Shown here in pieces: positions 5,829 to 7,315 of a stretch of 7,315 nt of DNA. Source of the stretch: Oscillospiraceae bacterium (GTDB taxonomy: Bacteria > Bacillota > Clostridia > Oscillospirales > Acutalibacteraceae). Every line of letters starts with the position of its first letter. The first letter of the stretch is position 1. Position numbers and translations under genes: made by a program. The notes below the pieces were generated by a model. It made no database searches. It had not been told where the DNA came from and saw nothing but the letters and a program-made list of their open reading frames with translations. The DNA is taken from the NCBI GenBank assembly GCA_031267335.1, contig JAIRZH010000125.1, positions 1 to 7,315 on the forward strand. The letters are read 5' to 3'.

Positions 5829-6244
5829 TGGCAATTCATAGTTATGAAAGAAAGTTTCCGAAAGCCTTGTTATTTGGCGTAATGCGTGGATTAGTGCTTT
5901 GTTTAGTTTTGATTTTAATTTTAGCACCGTTTGTTTATTATTTAGAGAACATAATCAAAATTGAGTATTTATCGTTAATCATCTGTGCTCTAAGTGCAAT
6001 GTTTTGTGGTTTTTCGTGCACGAAAATTTTAAAAAAAAGTAATTTTTTCCCAAGCGTTGTTTCTTCATTTTTTTTGTTTTTGGTTTTTTTGTTTTTTGGA
6101 CTTTTAACTTCAAAAGAATATTCGTGTTTAATATTTTTGCGTTTGCCAATAATGATAATCTTAGGAGTAATTGGAGGCAAAATACAAAATTTATTTAAAA
6201 CAAAGATTTATTTTATAAAAGGAACAAGATCCAAAATAAAGTAA
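5828..6244 (+). CDS. four-helix membrane protein, TIGR04086-type
   Basis: This is a 138-residue integral membrane protein of unknown function. Four hydrophobic helices are visible at about residues 15-39, 46-66, 73-93 and 100-118. Short basic segments separate them, and a basic cytoplasmic tail (NLFKTKIYFIKGTRSKIK) follows. The glycine-rich end of helix 4 (LGVIGGKIQ) and the position directly after yajC fit the TIGR04086 family, which is commonly found next to yajC in Firmicutes. The family assignment rests on size, topology and this neighbourhood, not on a motif I can verify. Its start overlaps the yajC stop by one base, which suggests a role at the membrane together with the export machinery. 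Confidence 0.7.
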   Translation: MAIHSYERKFPKALLFGVMRGLVLCLVLILILAPFVYYLENIIKIEYLSLIICALSAMFCGFSCTKILKKSNFFPSVVSSFFLFLVFLFFGLLTSKEYSCLIFLRLPIMIILGVIGGKIQNLFKTKIYFIKGTRSKIK

Positions 6245-6256
6245 ATCAATAGTAAA

Positions 6257-6262
6257 AAGGAG
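6257..6262 (+). promoter_or_regulatory. ribosome binding site of the CYTH gene
   Basis: AAGGAG is a strong site but lies 11 bases before the ATG, longer than usual. No alternative start codon is found closer in frame. Confidence 0.55.
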
Positions 6263-6273
6263 TTTTTATAAAG

Positions 6274-6834
6274 ATGATCGAAAAAGAATTGAAAAAATTG
6301 ATTTCCAAGGAAAAATATGAGGAACTAATAGATTTTTTTGAAATTAGTGAAACTATTGATCAAACCAATTTTTATTATAAGGATAATGAAAATGTATTAA
6401 AAAACAATAAAATAAATGTGAGAATTAGGGAAATTGAAGGTAATTGTATGCTTCAGGTTAAATTTCCAGTAAAAGATGAAAAAGGATTAAGCATAAGCCG
6501 TGAATATGAAGAAAAAATCGTAAATACACCTCAAAGTTTAGAAGGCGAAAAATTAAGCAAAATTTTGAATTTAAAAATTAAAGATGCTTATTTAATAGGA
6601 AAATTAAGAACTATTCGATCTAATTGTCAGTGGGACAAAGAAACTTTAATTTGCTTTGATAAAAGTTTATATTTAGACACATGTGATTATGAAATAGAAA
6701 TAGAGTTTTCTGGCGATAAACCAAATCAAGATTTACTTGATGTTTTATCGTCTCGCAAAATTAGTTTTGAACATAAAACTAAAGGAAAGAGATCGAGATT
6801 TTTAAGCCGTTTGGCTACTATAAATGTAGAATAA
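6274..6834 (+). CDS. CYTH-domain protein (YjbK-like, triphosphate tunnel family)
   Basis: CYTH (triphosphate tunnel metalloenzyme) proteins bind triphosphate-containing ligands in a beta-barrel lined by charged side chains. Bacterial members may hydrolyse inorganic tripolyphosphate or thiamine triphosphate. The 186 residues show the hallmark N-terminal ExExK (IEKELK, E3, E5, K7). Barrel-strand pairs follow: VRIREIEG (R50, R52) with LQVKFPV (K63), then LRTIRSNCQW (R112, R115). YEIEIEFSG (E140, E142, E144) gives the metal-binding acids, and HKTKGKRSRFL (K168, K170, R173, R175) ends the barrel. The layout and size fit the Firmicutes YjbK group. It lies 29 bases after the membrane protein gene, probably at the end of the yajC transcript. 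The substrate cannot be deduced, and a link to the yajC operon is only positional. Confidence 0.85.
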   Translation: MIEKELKKLISKEKYEELIDFFEISETIDQTNFYYKDNENVLKNNKINVRIREIEGNCMLQVKFPVKDEKGLSISREYEEKIVNTPQSLEGEKLSKILNLKIKDAYLIGKLRTIRSNCQWDKETLICFDKSLYLDTCDYEIEIEFSGDKPNQDLLDVLSSRKISFEHKTKGKRSRFLSRLATINVE

Positions 6835-6903
6835 TATTTAAGAATATAAAATTTGAATCTAAAATTATTTTTAAAATCTATTAATATACGTCTTTCAAAT
6901 AAA

Positions 6904-7315
6904 ATGTTTTGTTTTTTAAAATATTTTAGAATTACTATAAAAAATCTAAAACGATATTTTTTTAAAAAAAATTGTAATTATAGCTTATTTAGAAAAATTT
7001 ATTTGATCACACTTTTGTTAGAATTTACTGCGTTTATAGATGTTTTTGCTCTTTGGGCGAAAAGTTTTGTTTTGTTATTTGGGGTATTTATTATCGTTCG
7101 AGATATTTTTGTAAAACCACAAATATTTGAAATAAAATATAAAAAAATTATCATGTGGTTTTTAGCTTCAGGTTGCATAACTGCTTTTATGAATATGTCA
7201 CCAAATTTTCTTCTTAATTTAGTTTTCGTTTTTCATAGCGTTGTATGCTTTTTTATTTTTTTCGGAATTGAAAAAAATACCGATAAAAAAATTATTTTAA
7301 AAGAAATTGACTTTG
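6904..7315 (+). CDS. membrane protein, 5' part only (O-antigen ligase-like?)
   Basis: An open frame runs from the ATG at 6904 off the window end, giving 137 residues without a stop. The N-terminus is basic (RITIKNLKRYFFKKN). It is followed by hydrophobic stretches at about residues 34-66 (two helices, split near W51), 83-97 and 103-121, and then a charged segment EKNTDKKIILKEI. The pattern FGVFIIVRDIFVKPQIF recalls the start of Firmicutes O-antigen ligase or polymerase-type polysaccharide membrane proteins (Wzy or WaaL class), but this is an impression without a diagnostic motif. No clear Shine-Dalgarno precedes the ATG and codons are very AT-rich, so the exact start is uncertain. The 70-base gap from the CYTH gene contains no obvious terminator. 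Confidence 0.6.
   Translation, partial: MFCFLKYFRITIKNLKRYFFKKNCNYSLFRKIYLITLLLEFTAFIDVFALWAKSFVLLFGVFIIVRDIFVKPQIFEIKYKKIIMWFLASGCITAFMNMSPNFLLNLVFVFHSVVCFFIFFGIEKNTDKKIILKEIDF

Noticed and set aside
5938..6180. Minus-strand frame rich in Lys and Asn inside the membrane protein gene
   Set aside because: Its composition is the complement of poly-hydrophobic TTT/TTA codons on the plus strand. There is no support for a gene.

Overview
This is a very AT-rich bacterial window. It most resembles a low-GC Firmicute of class Clostridia, perhaps near Oscillospirales. The evidence is the yajC plus TIGR04086-type membrane protein pair, the Clostridia-style class II aldolase, GGAG-type ribosome binding sites, and an NrdG-like protein suggesting anaerobic life. 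TGA is used as a stop and TGG encodes Trp, so the mycoplasma code is excluded. Unrelated housekeeping genes sit alone between long, repeat-rich gaps, and compact operon structure appears only at the right end. This looks like a genome that has undergone repeat-driven rearrangement and erosion, possibly in a host-associated lineage; that reading is inference.

Layout, left to right. Positions 1-504 hold no recognisable gene, only one repeat end and a good promoter for dnaB (replicative helicase, 505-1842, TTG start). Two foldback repeats follow (A1 1858-2016, B1 2039-2197), and then a small NrdG-like iron-sulfur protein (about 2232-2747). A convergent gap carries a short hairpin element (B2 2971-3046). 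dut (dUTPase) lies on the minus strand at 3065-3514. The divergent gap 3515-4308 contains the dut promoter, a cluster of DnaA-box-like 9-mers (3617-3675) and two more foldback elements (B3 3847-3997, B4 4090-4247). fba (class II aldolase) occupies 4309-5250 and is followed by A2 (5268-5428). A strong promoter (5462-5490) then drives yajC, a four-helix membrane protein and a CYTH-domain protein. The 5' part of a further membrane protein gene runs off the window at 7315.

The most notable content is between the genes. Two families of roughly 150-160 bp, long-armed imperfect palindromes (A and B) occur in at least five copies, plus a 76 bp variant. Their outer ends begin GARTCTGTCT-like, and most are flanked by TTA or TAA. 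They have the architecture of MITEs, and no transposase gene is present. They lie tightly against gene ends, where they could act as mRNA 3' hairpins or carry promoters. The second point of interest is the DnaA-box-like cluster between dut and fba, which could be a displaced origin or a DnaA-regulated site.

Functionally, dnaB, dut and the NrdG-like protein all bear on DNA replication and dNTP supply, but they are not co-transcribed. yajC and its neighbour belong to the envelope and Sec protein-export machinery. No defence system, CRISPR array, tRNA or rRNA was seen.
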